Part shown: one piece after another, positions 20,925-29,786 of the stretch
Layout of the letters: each line of letters opens with the position of its first letter
Position numbering within the stretch: position 1 is the first letter of the stretch
Origin: Microbacterium sp. STN6
GTDB taxonomy: Bacteria > Actinomycetota > Actinomycetes > Actinomycetales > Microbacteriaceae
Assembly: GCF_026410545.1 (NCBI RefSeq)
Contig: NZ_JAPMIT010000003.1
Location: 124,001 to 188,000 of the forward strand
Reading direction: 5' to 3'
DNA length: 64,000 nucleotides
The notes under the pieces: generated by a model
Told to the model about the DNA's origin: nothing
Database searches by the model: none
The model's input: the letters and a program-made list of their open reading frames with translations, nothing else
Position numbers and translations under genes: made by a program

Positions 20925-21787
20925 GCCGCAGAAACCGCCGCATCGGCACCGACCTCAGCCGCGGGCAGTCGGTGCTGCGCGGCATCGTGCTCACCATCGG
21001 CGCGATCGTGTTCCTGTTCCCGTTCTATTACATGATCATCGGATCGCTGCAGTCCGAGCCAGACACGACGCTCGCCGGCGCGTTCCCCAACCCCGCCAAC
21101 CTGACCGGCCACAACTACGCGGCCATCAATTCGCGCATCAATCTGCTGAGCGGCCTCGTGAACTCCGGCATCTTCACGGCCGGTGTGCTCATCGGCACGG
21201 TCGTGTTCGGGCTGCTCGCCGGCTACGCGCTCGCCGTGCTGCAGTGGCGCGGGCGCGGGGTGACGTTCGCGCTGGCGCTGCTGGTTCAGGTGGTGCCGTT
21301 CCAGCTGCTGCTGATCCCGCTGTATGTGCTGATCGCCCGCAACTACGGGCTGGCCGACAACTACCTGGGCATGATCCTGCCGTTCGCCATCAACTCCACG
21401 GCGGTGATCATCTTCCGGCAGTACTTCCTGCAGGTGCCCAAGGAGCTGTTCGACGCGGCGCGCATCGACGGCGCCGGCGAGTTGCGGCTGCTGTGGCGGG
21501 TGGCGATCCCGCTCGTGCGGCCGGCGCTCGTCACGGTGATCCTCATCACGTTCATCGGCCCGTGGAACGAGTTCCTCTGGCCCTTCCTCGTCACCAAGGA
21601 GGCGAGCATGCAGCCGCTCGCGGTGTCGCTGGCGAACTACATCAGCAACGTGGCCTCCTCCACCGCCAACCCGTTCGGTTCGGTGCTGGCCGGTGCGGTA
21701 GTGCTCGCCGCGCCGGTCGTGATCCTGTTCATCGCGTTCCAGCGCTACTTCATCTCGACCGACATCGGCTCCTCGGTGAAGGGGTAA
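20921..21787 (+). CDS. Sugar ABC transporter permease (MalG-like)
   Basis: This is a 288-residue permease with about six membrane helices and the EAA loop (LFDAARIDGAGELRLLWRVAIP). The ATG overlaps the preceding stop (ATGA) and GGAGGGAATC upstream supplies the ribosome site. The frame continues upstream to 20420 inside the first permease gene, but that part is a shadow. No ATPase is encoded nearby, as in the first importer. Confidence 0.92.
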   Translation: MSRRNRRIGTDLSRGQSVLRGIVLTIGAIVFLFPFYYMIIGSLQSEPDTTLAGAFPNPANLTGHNYAAINSRINLLSGLVNSGIFTAGVLIGTVVFGLLAGYALAVLQWRGRGVTFALALLVQVVPFQLLLIPLYVLIARNYGLADNYLGMILPFAINSTAVIIFRQYFLQVPKELFDAARIDGAGELRLLWRVAIPLVRPALVTVILITFIGPWNEFLWPFLVTKEASMQPLAVSLANYISNVASSTANPFGSVLAGAVVLAAPVVILFIAFQRYFISTDIGSSVKG

Positions 21788-21830
21788 GCGGGCCGACACT
21801 CATGAACGAAACAGAGCGGATGGCGCCATC

Positions 21831-22877
21831 ATGCACCCCCTGACCACCGACGCGCTGCGGGCCTCCTACGCCGAGGCCATGCGGCACGAGAACCCTGCGA
21901 CGGGCGCCCTCTCGACCGGCCAGTTCTCGGCCTCGTATCCCGAGCGACCCGACTGGGCGATCGGGCCGTTCGCGCGCGACGAGGCGTTAACATTCCGGCC
22001 CACCGGCCAGTGGCCCGACCCGACCGACGTCGGCTGGACGAGCGCGTCCATCATCAACCCGAGCCTCATCGAGAAGGACGGCCTGCTGCACCTCTTCTAC
22101 CGGGCCTCCCCGGTGAAGGAGTCCCTCGCGAGCCGCATTGGCCACGCCGTCTACACCGCGCACGCCGGCTGGCACGACGACCCGCGCAATCCCGTGGTCT
22201 TTCCCACGTTCGACAACGAACTGCTCGGCTGCGAGGACCCGAAGGTGTACTCGGCCGAGGGCCGCTACTACCTGTTCTCCAACGGCATCTGGCCGCTCGC
22301 CGGCACTGCCGAGGTCGAGCAATACCCGTCGCCCGGCTGGCCGCTTGGCGAGGTGGGTTGCGACATCAACCTCGCGGTCAGCGACGACCTGGTGCACTGG
22401 CAGCACCTCGGTCTGGCGGTGCCGCACGAGGTATCGCGGCTGTGGGCGAAGGGCGCCGTCGTGCCCACCGACGAGCGGGGCGAGGCGGTGCGCTTCGGCG
22501 GCGAGTACCTCATGTTCCTCTCCGAGGGCTGCAACGGCGAGGCCACCGTGGGCCGCTCGAGCGACATGGAGCACTGGCAGTTTGAGACGCAGCCGTATCT
22601 CGACATCTCCTCGCTCGGCCACCTGCACGAGGTCGCCTGCGCGGCCGTCGTCGGCGACACGCTCGTGCTCGACTTCTTCTACAGCGACCACGACGGCGCG
22701 TTCGCGGCCGGGCAGGCGCGGTATGCGGCATCCGACCCATTCACGCAGCGCGAGCTGCACCGCGGCGGCTCGCTTGCGTGGGGCGGTCTGCGTCGCTGGC
22801 GCGGCTCGTGGGTGTTCGCCCAGGGCTGGGATGCGCCACCCGGCGAGCGCGCGCTCTACCTGTACCGATCTGCGTGA
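21831..22877 (+). CDS. GH130-like beta-propeller glycosidase/phosphorylase
   Basis: This is a 348-residue protein with a five-bladed beta-propeller pattern. Signatures resemble GH130 mannoside phosphorylases: SIINPSLIEKDGLLHLFYR, GCEDPKVYSAEGRYYLF (Glu-Asp-Pro, the GH130 catalytic Asp region) and WAKGAVVP. It is more divergent than the downstream paralogue. No signal peptide is seen, so it would act on imported oligosaccharide in the cytoplasm. GH43/GH32-like hydrolysis is an alternative because these propeller families look alike. It is in one operon with the importer. Confidence 0.7.
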   Translation: MHPLTTDALRASYAEAMRHENPATGALSTGQFSASYPERPDWAIGPFARDEALTFRPTGQWPDPTDVGWTSASIINPSLIEKDGLLHLFYRASPVKESLASRIGHAVYTAHAGWHDDPRNPVVFPTFDNELLGCEDPKVYSAEGRYYLFSNGIWPLAGTAEVEQYPSPGWPLGEVGCDINLAVSDDLVHWQHLGLAVPHEVSRLWAKGAVVPTDERGEAVRFGGEYLMFLSEGCNGEATVGRSSDMEHWQFETQPYLDISSLGHLHEVACAAVVGDTLVLDFFYSDHDGAFAAGQARYAASDPFTQRELHRGGSLAWGGLRRWRGSWVFAQGWDAPPGERALYLYRSA

Positions 22878-22934
22878 GTCGGCGGCCGTGAGGCCGGCGC
22901 ATCCGCTTGTTTCATCAATGTTGGGAGTCACCTC

Positions 22935-24008
22935 ATGACCACCGCCTTTCCGTACACCCTCACCCGCCTCGGCGTGCTCATGGAGCCGCTGCCGGGCGAC
23001 GAGATGGAGGCCGAGGGCGTGCTCAACCCGGCCAGCGGCAGAGGGCCGGATGGCGAGTTGTATCTTCTGCCGCGCCTGGTAGCGGCCGGCAACGTCTCGC
23101 GCATCGGCCTCGCGCGCATCGTGCTCGAGCACGGGGTGCCGGCGTCGGTCGAGCGGGAAGGAGTGGTGCTGCAGCCCGAGCGCACCTGGGAGCAGGGCGC
23201 GCAGAACGCCGGCGTGGAGGACCCACGCGTCACGTTCGTCGCCGAGCTGGGCGTGCACGTGATGACGTATGTGGCATACGGCCCGCTCGGCCCCTACACG
23301 GCGATCGCCGTGAGCGAGGACCTGCGCTCATGGAGGCGGCTGGGCCCGGTGACGTTCGACTACGACGACGAGCTCGATGTGGACCTCGGGCTGTACCACA
23401 ACAAGGACACGGTGTTCTTCCCCGAACCGATCACGGCACCGGATGGCACGGCAAGCCTCGCCGTGCTGCACCGGCCCACGTGGGATCTCAGCGGAATCCG
23501 CCCGGGCGAAACCGCACGGCCGCCGGCCTGGCTGCCCGACGAGCGCCCGAGCATCTGGATGAGCTTCGTGCCACTGGAGGCTGCGCTGGCTGATGTGCGC
23601 GCCCTCACCCGCTGGGGCCGGCACCGCGTCGTCGCCGCGCCGGAGTACCCGTTCGAGGAGCTGAAGATCGGCGCGGGCCCGGCGCCCGTGCGCGTTCCGG
23701 AGGGCTGGCTGCTGCTGCACCATGGCGTCACCGGCGAGCTCGTGCCGGGCGTGGCCCAGCAGCAGAACGTGAACTACGCGGCAGGCGCCATGCTGCTCGA
23801 CGCCGCCGAGCCGTGGCGCGTGCTGCAACGGACCCCTTCGCCGCTGCTCTCGGCCGACACCGACGACGAGCGCAGCGGAATCGTGCCCAACGTGGTCTTC
23901 CCGACGGCCATCGAGTCGGTGGACGGCGTGCGCTACGTCTTCTACGGCATGGCCGACTCGAAGATCGGCGTGGCCCGCCTCGAGCGCGCTACCGCTCCCG
24001 GGACCTAA
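22935..24008 (+). CDS. GH130-family mannoside phosphorylase-like protein
   Basis: This is a 357-residue protein of glycoside hydrolase family 130, enzymes that phosphorolyse beta-mannosides to mannose 1-phosphate. The signature GVEDPRVTF contains the proposed catalytic Asp; further motifs are LNPASGRGPDGELYLLPRL, NKDTVFFPEPI and YGMADSKIGVARL. GGGAG at 22923-22927 precedes the ATG. Being cytoplasmic and downstream of an importer, it fits uptake followed by phosphorolysis. Linkage specificity (beta-1,2 or beta-1,4) cannot be read from the sequence. Confidence 0.85.
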   Translation: MTTAFPYTLTRLGVLMEPLPGDEMEAEGVLNPASGRGPDGELYLLPRLVAAGNVSRIGLARIVLEHGVPASVEREGVVLQPERTWEQGAQNAGVEDPRVTFVAELGVHVMTYVAYGPLGPYTAIAVSEDLRSWRRLGPVTFDYDDELDVDLGLYHNKDTVFFPEPITAPDGTASLAVLHRPTWDLSGIRPGETARPPAWLPDERPSIWMSFVPLEAALADVRALTRWGRHRVVAAPEYPFEELKIGAGPAPVRVPEGWLLLHHGVTGELVPGVAQQQNVNYAAGAMLLDAAEPWRVLQRTPSPLLSADTDDERSGIVPNVVFPTAIESVDGVRYVFYGMADSKIGVARLERATAPGT

Positions 24009-24018
24009 AGTTCCCTCC

Positions 24019-24069
24019 GCGGACCCCATACAACGGGTCCCGCGAGCGACTTCCGGGTCCCGCGAGCGG
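24019..24069. terminator. Hairpin repeat between convergent operons
   Basis: GCGGACCC (24019-24026) pairs with GGGTCCCGC (24035-24043), and a second copy GGGTCCCGCGAGCGGG-CTTT follows. The site lies between the convergent GH130 gene and the peptide-type ABC ATPase gene and resembles the 17308 hairpin, so it probably stops transcription from both sides. Confidence 0.6.
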
Positions 24070-24077
24070 GCTTTACC

Positions 24078-26246
24078 TCACCGAGCAGCGTCCACTCGGC
24101 GAGTCTGACGCACGGGCCCGAGTCCGACGGGCACCTCGGCCTGGCGCACGCCCACGTGGCTCAGCTCCCCAGCGAAGTGGCAGGCGACGTGCCGGCCGGG
24201 CGCCAACTCGATCAGCGGCGGCTTCTCCGTGGCGCAGATGGATCGTTCAGGGTTCGCCATCGGCCCGATCGGGCAGCGTGTATGGAACCGGCATGCCGCC
24301 GGCGGGTTGATCGGCGTGGGGACTTCGCCGCTGAGCACGATGCGTTCATGGGTGCGTTCACGCACCGGATCGGGCTCGGGCACCGAAGAGATGAGGCTGG
24401 CGGTGTACGGATGCAGCGGCTCGGCGGCGATCGCCTCTGCTGGCCCGCTCTCCACGATCTCGCCGAGGTACATGACCATCACACGGTCTGAGACATGGCG
24501 AACGGTGGCGAGGTCGTGCCCGATGAACAGGTACGAGAGCTTCAGTCGCTCCTGCAGTTCGCGCAGCAGGTTGATCACCTGGGCCTGCAGCGAGACATCG
24601 AGGGCGGCAACCGCCTCATCCAGCACGATCAGACGCGGGTTCACGGCCAGCGCTCGAGCGATCACAATGCGCTGGCGCTGCCCGCCCGAGAACTCGTGCG
24701 GGAACCGGTCGACCACCGCCGCATCCATGCCGACAAGGTCCAGCAGCTCGAGCACACGCTTGCGCGCGGCGGCACGGCTCTCCCCGGCGAGCCGCAACGG
24801 CTCTCCGATAGCGCGGCCGACAGTCATGCGCGGGTTGAGGGAGGCCATCGGGTTCTGGAACACAAGCTGAACGTCGCGGTTATAGCGGCGCAGGCGACTT
24901 CCGGTGAGACCGACGACCGAGCTGTCGCGATACTTGATATCGCCCTCGGTCGGCGGCTCGATGCCGAGAATGAGGCGGCCGAGGGTCGACTTTCCACAGC
25001 CGGATTCGCCGATGAGTCCGATGGTCTCGCCGACGTTCACGGTGAGGCTGACACCGTCGACGGCCCGGAGCGTCTGTGTGCGGCGGCCGAACAGCGTTCG
25101 CCGGCCCGTCGAATACTCGCGGCGCACGTCCTGGACGTCCAGAAGCGCCTCCGTACTCACCGGCTTCTCAGCGAGCTCGGCCGTGGCTTCCAGCTCCCGC
25201 GGCGGCACTCCGTCAGCACCCGTGTGCAACCAGCAGGCACGGGAGTGGCCCGCGGCATCCGTCTGCAATTTCGGGTCGTCGACCCAGCACCGGTCGAACG
25301 CTCGAGGGTCTCTCGGGGCGTACGAACACCCGACGATAGGGGTGCGCATCGATGGCGGCCGGCCCTCGATGGCGACCAGCGGCAGCGAGCGCGGACGATC
25401 GAGTGAGGGTGTGGCGCCGAGCAGATCACGCGTGTATGGATGCTGCGGTGCCGTGAAGATCGTGTCGACCGCACCATGTTCCACGATTCGCCCGGCATAC
25501 ATGACCGCCACGCGCTGGCAGACACGCGCGACGATGCCGAGGTTGTGGGTGATCAGGATCACGGCCGTGCCGTTCTCGCGGTTCAGTTTGGCCAGAAGCT
25601 CAAGGATCTGCGCCTGAATGGTGACGTCGAGCGCAGTCGTCGGCTCGTCGGCGATGATCAGCTTGGGCCGGTTGGCCAGCGCCATGGCGATCATCACGCG
25701 CTGCGACATGCCTCCGGAGAAGGCAAGAGGGTAGTCGGCGAGGCGCGCCTCGGGGTCGGGGATGCCGACCTCGCGCATCAGCTCGACGCTACGCCGGGCC
25801 GCCTCTGCCTTGCTCACCGGATCATGGGCGCGAATCGCCTCTGTGAGCTGGTCCCGCACTCGCATAAGCGGGTTGAGCGAGCCGACCGGGTCCTGGAACA
25901 CCATGCCGATGCCGCCGCCGCGAACGACCCGCAGATCCTTCTCGCCGAGCGTCAGCAGGTCGCGTCCCTCGAACTCGACGCTGCCAGACTCCACCGAGCC
26001 GGGGCGGCGCACCATGTTGAGGATCGACAGTGCGGTGACCGACTTGCCCGAGCCCGATTCGCCGACGATCGCGAGAGTTTCCCCTGGCATGAGGTCGAAG
26101 CTGACGCCGCGCACGGCGTTGACCGGCCCGGACTCGGTGTGGAAGGTCGTGACCAGATCCCGCACCCGCAGGATCGGCTGGGCCGCCTCAGCGCCGGCTG
26201 CCGAGCTCATCGGAGCCGCTGGCGTCTCGGGTATCATCGCGCTCAT
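24078..26246 (-). CDS. Fused dual ATP-binding protein of Dpp/Opp-type ABC importer
   Basis: This 722-residue protein joins two ABC ATPases (DppD-like and DppF-like) in one chain. Domain 1 has [16 protein letters not shown] and [11 protein letters not shown]. Domain 2 has [16 protein letters not shown] and [10 protein letters not shown] (Glu-Ala instead of Glu-Pro after the Walker B). Each domain ends in an oligopeptide-type C-terminal region with Cys residues (GCSYAPR...CW and CRFHTRCP...C) that can bind a Fe-S cluster. Its ATG overlaps the DppC stop (ATGA). It energises import of peptides or oligosaccharides through the two permeases. Confidence 0.93.
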   Translation of the reverse strand: MSAMIPETPAAPMSSAAGAEAAQPILRVRDLVTTFHTESGPVNAVRGVSFDLMPGETLAIVGESGSGKSVTALSILNMVRRPGSVESGSVEFEGRDLLTLGEKDLRVVRGGGIGMVFQDPVGSLNPLMRVRDQLTEAIRAHDPVSKAEAARRSVELMREVGIPDPEARLADYPLAFSGGMSQRVMIAMALANRPKLIIADEPTTALDVTIQAQILELLAKLNRENGTAVILITHNLGIVARVCQRVAVMYAGRIVEHGAVDTIFTAPQHPYTRDLLGATPSLDRPRSLPLVAIEGRPPSMRTPIVGCSYAPRDPRAFDRCWVDDPKLQTDAAGHSRACWLHTGADGVPPRELEATAELAEKPVSTEALLDVQDVRREYSTGRRTLFGRRTQTLRAVDGVSLTVNVGETIGLIGESGCGKSTLGRLILGIEPPTEGDIKYRDSSVVGLTGSRLRRYNRDVQLVFQNPMASLNPRMTVGRAIGEPLRLAGESRAAARKRVLELLDLVGMDAAVVDRFPHEFSGGQRQRIVIARALAVNPRLIVLDEAVAALDVSLQAQVINLLRELQERLKLSYLFIGHDLATVRHVSDRVMVMYLGEIVESGPAEAIAAEPLHPYTASLISSVPEPDPVRERTHERIVLSGEVPTPINPPAACRFHTRCPIGPMANPERSICATEKPPLIELAPGRHVACHFAGELSHVGVRQAEVPVGLGPVRQTRRVDAAR

Positions 26247-27118
26247 CGTTTCAGGAGTCCTTTGTTCAATCCGTCGCCCACCAGGTTGAAGGCGAGCACG
26301 AGTGCCGTGACAACGACCATGGGAGCGACCGCATAGAGAGGAGAGCGTGAGAGGAAGGTGATGCTCGTGCGCAGCAGCGAACCGAGCGAGGGGTCGGGCG
26401 GGCGCACGCCGATGCCGACGAAACTCATCGCGCCCTCAATGAACACGGCCAGCGAAAAGCTCAGGGCGGCCTGAACGATCAGCGAATCGAGGGCGTTCGG
26501 CAGAACATGGCGGAACAGCACACGCAGCGGCGGCGCCCCGACGATGCGCGCCGCCGTCACATAGTCACGCGAGCGAAGGCTTCGCACGGTGTTCCGGGCA
26601 AGACGGCCGAACAGCGGCACGTTCACGAAGCTCACCGTGATCAGCACCGCGGCGAGCCCCGGCCCGATGATCGCAGCCACGGTTACACCCATGACCAAGC
26701 CGGTGAAGGCAAGGGTCACATCGAAGAACCGTTGGATGATGACGTCGAGCCATTTCGTGGCGACGCCGATCGTTCCCAGCAGCGTGCCCACGACCGCGCC
26801 GATGGGCACCGCGATCACGCCGACGATGAGATCCTGCCGAGCCCCGTAGATCACCCTGCTGAGCAGGTCGCGGCCGTATTCGTCGGTGCCGAGCCAATGC
26901 GTGCCGGAGGGCGGCAGGAACGCATCCGGCCCTTGAGCGGTCGGCGAGTATGGCGAGATCAGAGGCGCCAACAGTCCCGCGCCGAAGATGATGACGATAA
27001 GCACGATGCCCACAATCGCGCTCGGTGTGGTGAAGCCACGCATGAGACCGGAGTGCCCAGCGCGAGCACGCCGGGCGGGGGCCAGAGCGAGTGCCGTGGT
27101 GGTCGGTGTAGCGGTCAT
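26243..27118 (-). CDS. ABC transporter permease, DppC/OppC-like
   Basis: This is a 291-residue permease with an N-terminal leader helix, six membrane segments and the loop RDYVTAARIVGAPPLRVLFRHVLPN that contacts the ATPase. LISPYSPTAQGPDAFLPPSGTHWLGTDEYGRDLLSR is the classic OppC N-terminal signature in segments. It overlaps both neighbours by 4 bases, showing a tight operon. Confidence 0.93.
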   Translation of the reverse strand: MTATPTTTALALAPARRARAGHSGLMRGFTTPSAIVGIVLIVIIFGAGLLAPLISPYSPTAQGPDAFLPPSGTHWLGTDEYGRDLLSRVIYGARQDLIVGVIAVPIGAVVGTLLGTIGVATKWLDVIIQRFFDVTLAFTGLVMGVTVAAIIGPGLAAVLITVSFVNVPLFGRLARNTVRSLRSRDYVTAARIVGAPPLRVLFRHVLPNALDSLIVQAALSFSLAVFIEGAMSFVGIGVRPPDPSLGSLLRTSITFLSRSPLYAVAPMVVVTALVLAFNLVGDGLNKGLLKR

Positions 27119-28065
27119 GCTCGCTCCAATCGGATGCGGGGGTCCATCGCAGCGTCGACGATGTCGGTGATGAGCTGCACCACGATGAAGACGAGAACGG
27201 CGATCAAGAGGAGATCTTGGGTGAGCAGGTAGTCGCGCCCGGTGACTGCCTGCAGCAGCAATTGCCCGATGCCGGGCCAGGCGAAGATGGTCTCGACGAT
27301 GATCGCGCCTCCGAACAGCTGCCCGATCTGAATACCGAGAACGGTCAGCACGGGCGGCAGCGAGTTAGGCACCACGTGGCCGATCATGAGGCGCGATGGT
27401 CGAATGCCCTTGGCGATGCCCGTCTGCACGAAATCCTGATCGAGCGTTTGGCGCATGGAAGCCGAGAGGAATCGCGCGATGGTGGCGCCCGTGGGGAGGC
27501 TGAGCGCGATGGCGGGCATGAGCAGGTACTGCCAGCCCAATGAGAAGTCACGGATGCCGGGACCAATGCCGCCCGCCGGCAGAACGCGCCAGCCGACCGC
27601 GAACAGCAGGATGAGCAGCACGCCGGTGACGTAGGTAGGAATCGCGATGCCGAACGAGGTCAGCGCCGACAGCGTCGCCTGCGACGCTCTTCGCTTCGCG
27701 ATGCCCTGGAAGTAGCCGATCAGGCCGCCGCCGACGATCGCGAACACGAGGGCGCCGATCGCCAATTCCGTCGTGTTCATGAGGCTCTCAGAGATGAGCT
27801 GCGCGATCGGCGCGTGAAGAATGTATGAGTTGCCGAGGTCACCCGAGAGAATCCCGCGCAACCAGATCAGGTACTGGGTGATGAGCGGCTGGTCCAGCCC
27901 GAGCTGATGCCTGATCGCTTGCACGGTGGCGGTGCTGGCATCGGGACCGGCGAGCGCAGCGGCCGGGTCGCCGGGCGCCAGCCGCAGAATGAAGAAGATC
28001 ACGACCGATGCGACGAACAGCACCACGACCGCTGAAGGCAGGCGCCGCAGCGTGTATCGGAACAT
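27115..28065 (-). CDS. ABC transporter permease, DppB/OppB-like
   Basis: This is a 316-residue permease starting MFRYTLRRLPSAVVVLFVAS, typical of DppB, with LRLAPGDPAAAL, a long periplasmic part and the loop DFVQTGIAKGIRPSRLMIGHVVPN. AGGAG four bases before the ATG is the ribosome site. It follows the binding-protein gene after a stem-loop and overlaps dppC. Confidence 0.93.
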   Translation of the reverse strand: MFRYTLRRLPSAVVVLFVASVVIFFILRLAPGDPAAALAGPDASTATVQAIRHQLGLDQPLITQYLIWLRGILSGDLGNSYILHAPIAQLISESLMNTTELAIGALVFAIVGGGLIGYFQGIAKRRASQATLSALTSFGIAIPTYVTGVLLILLFAVGWRVLPAGGIGPGIRDFSLGWQYLLMPAIALSLPTGATIARFLSASMRQTLDQDFVQTGIAKGIRPSRLMIGHVVPNSLPPVLTVLGIQIGQLFGGAIIVETIFAWPGIGQLLLQAVTGRDYLLTQDLLLIAVLVFIVVQLITDIVDAAMDPRIRLERA

Positions 28066-28084
28066 GAGGCTCCTGAGGGGTCAG

Positions 28085-28119
28085 GATGCCGGGCGACCGC
28101 TCGGCGGCCGCCCGGCATC
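28085..28119 (-). terminator. Intercistronic stem-loop between binding protein and DppB-like permease
   Basis: GATGCCGGGCG (28085-28095) is perfectly complementary to 28109-28119, 11 bp with a GC-rich loop that can pair further. It lies 3 bases after the binding-protein stop. No T-run follows; a partial terminator or 3'-end-protecting hairpin is likely. Confidence 0.75.
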
Positions 28120-28122
28120 GGG

Positions 28123-29697
28123 TCACTTCTGGATGTAGGTCGAGTCGAGGTCGAGATAGTCGAGCATCGTCTCCGAGAGTCCCTTGACCTTGGACGAGAT
28201 GGCGAACGTGTGGGTGCTGAGCACAAGGTCGCTGACGAACTGCTGGTCGAGCAGGAAGCTGTTCATCTTGTCGAGGGTCGCCTTGCTCGGCACCCCGTTG
28301 GAGAGCCAGAGCTCGTTCGCCAGCTGCTTGTACTCGGCGTTGTCGAACGACGACGCGTTCGCATCTGCGTTGAACGGGAACGCACCCTTCACGAGCGTCG
28401 CGGGGTTCAGCTGACCGAATCCGTGACCGGTCAGGAACATGCCGTCAAAGCCGCCGGTGCGCAGCTTGTCGAGGAAGTCACTGGCCTGTAGCGGAATCAG
28501 ATTGGGCTTGAGGCCCACCTGAGTCAGGTCGAACTGTGCGATCTGCGCGATGCCCGTGTTCGGCTGGAATCCGGCGTCGTAGTAGATGTTCACACTCTTG
28601 CCGACCGCATCCGCTTCTTCGAGCAGCTGCTTGGACTTCGCGAGGTCCCTGGCGAAGTGGTCCACCAGGCTCTTGTCGTAGGCGGGCGAGCTCTCGGCCC
28701 ACGGCAGCGACGCGACAGAACCGATTCCACCGTCGACCTGCTCGAGGATGCGCTTGCGGTCGATCGCGTAGGAGATCGCCTGGCGCACCCGCTTGTCGGA
28801 GAGCAGCGGAACGGTCACGTTGGAGGCGATGTACTGCACGGAGTCATTGGCGTCGGAGAGTTCCAGTTCGTAGCCGGAGGTGTCCTTCAGCGATGCCGCA
28901 TCCAGCGGCGCCAGGTCCATGGCGAGATCCGCCTGACCCGACTTCAGCTGGGAGAGCATCGACTGTGAGTCGCGCACGACGGTGATCTGAACGCCGTCGA
29001 GATACGGCGCACCCTTCTTCCAGTAGTCGTCGTAGCGCTCGAGAGTGAATCCCTGCCCCGGAGAATACTGCTTCACAGAGAACGGGCCCGTTCCCATGAA
29101 GCTCTTGCCCGCGAGCGCGTCATCGATGGCGGCGGCCTTGATTATCGGCGTCATGAGGAACAGGTCCATGGTGTTGCTCATGGCCTGACTAAAGGTGATG
29201 ACCACCTCATGGTCGTTGGGAGCCTGCATATCCGAGATGGCGGTGGCGACGGATTTCGTCTGTGACGCGACCCCGGGGCGCTGCACGGCCTTGAGACTGG
29301 CGATCACGTCCGCTGCCGTGAAGGCGCTGCCGTCGTGGAAAGTGACGCCTTTACGCAGCTGGAACGTCAGAGCCTTGCCGTCGTCCGACATCTTCCACGA
29401 GGTCGCGAGTTCCGGCTCAGGCTTGAGGTCTTTGTGGTTGTAGTCGATGAGCGAGTTGAAGACCGTACGCGTCAGCGAGAAGTTCGGGTTGTTCTGGGCG
29501 AAAAGGGTGGCCGGCTGCACGTCGGCCGCCTGCACGATGTGCAGGATCCCACCCTTGGTCGGGCTGTTGCCGTCGGGTGATTCCGCCTTCTGGACCGCGG
29601 AGGTGCACCCGGTGAGAACGACCGCGGACGCGACCGCGATGGTGGCCAGGGAGAGCATACGCGAACGTCGCATGCGGCGAGCCATGTGTAAAGGCAT
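28123..29697 (-). CDS. Extracellular solute-binding lipoprotein, family 5 (DppA/OppA-like)
   Basis: This is a 524-residue binding protein for peptides or oligosaccharides. A signal peptide ends VLTGC with acylated Cys31. The family 5 signature is visible as LATSWKMSDDGKALTFQLRKGVTFHDGS, in segments, and KRVRQAISYAIDR. AAAGGAG seven bases upstream fixes ATG 29697; the 17-residue upstream extension is Arg-rich and rejected. The promoter region carries a ROK-type operator shared with the divergent sulfatase, so sulfated oligosaccharides rather than peptides may be the ligand (inference). Confidence 0.92.
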   Translation of the reverse strand: MPLHMARRMRRSRMLSLATIAVASAVVLTGCTSAVQKAESPDGNSPTKGGILHIVQAADVQPATLFAQNNPNFSLTRTVFNSLIDYNHKDLKPEPELATSWKMSDDGKALTFQLRKGVTFHDGSAFTAADVIASLKAVQRPGVASQTKSVATAISDMQAPNDHEVVITFSQAMSNTMDLFLMTPIIKAAAIDDALAGKSFMGTGPFSVKQYSPGQGFTLERYDDYWKKGAPYLDGVQITVVRDSQSMLSQLKSGQADLAMDLAPLDAASLKDTSGYELELSDANDSVQYIASNVTVPLLSDKRVRQAISYAIDRKRILEQVDGGIGSVASLPWAESSPAYDKSLVDHFARDLAKSKQLLEEADAVGKSVNIYYDAGFQPNTGIAQIAQFDLTQVGLKPNLIPLQASDFLDKLRTGGFDGMFLTGHGFGQLNPATLVKGAFPFNADANASSFDNAEYKQLANELWLSNGVPSKATLDKMNSFLLDQQFVSDLVLSTHTFAISSKVKGLSETMLDYLDLDSTYIQK

Positions 29698-29745
29698 GCT
29701 GTGACTCCTTTGTCTGCGTCGCCGGCTTCTCCGGCGACCCACGAT

Positions 29746-29777
29746 CACTATAGTTACCGCCTACAACTTAACGCAAG
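29746..29777 (-). promoter_or_regulatory. Promoter and ROK operator of the family 5 importer operon
   Basis: On the minus strand TTGCGT and TATAGT are separated by 18 bp, and the imperfect palindrome AGTTACCGCCTACAACT (29752-29768) lies between them. It matches the perfect palindrome at 31056-31072 at 13 of 17 positions, so both promoters should be bound by the ROK regulator encoded between them. Confidence 0.65.
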
Positions 29778-29786
29778 CGACCGAGA

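Noticed and set aside
24495-26336. Long plus-strand frames opposite the fused ATPase gene
   Set aside because: They are antisense to conserved Walker and signature motifs and show no domain themselves.
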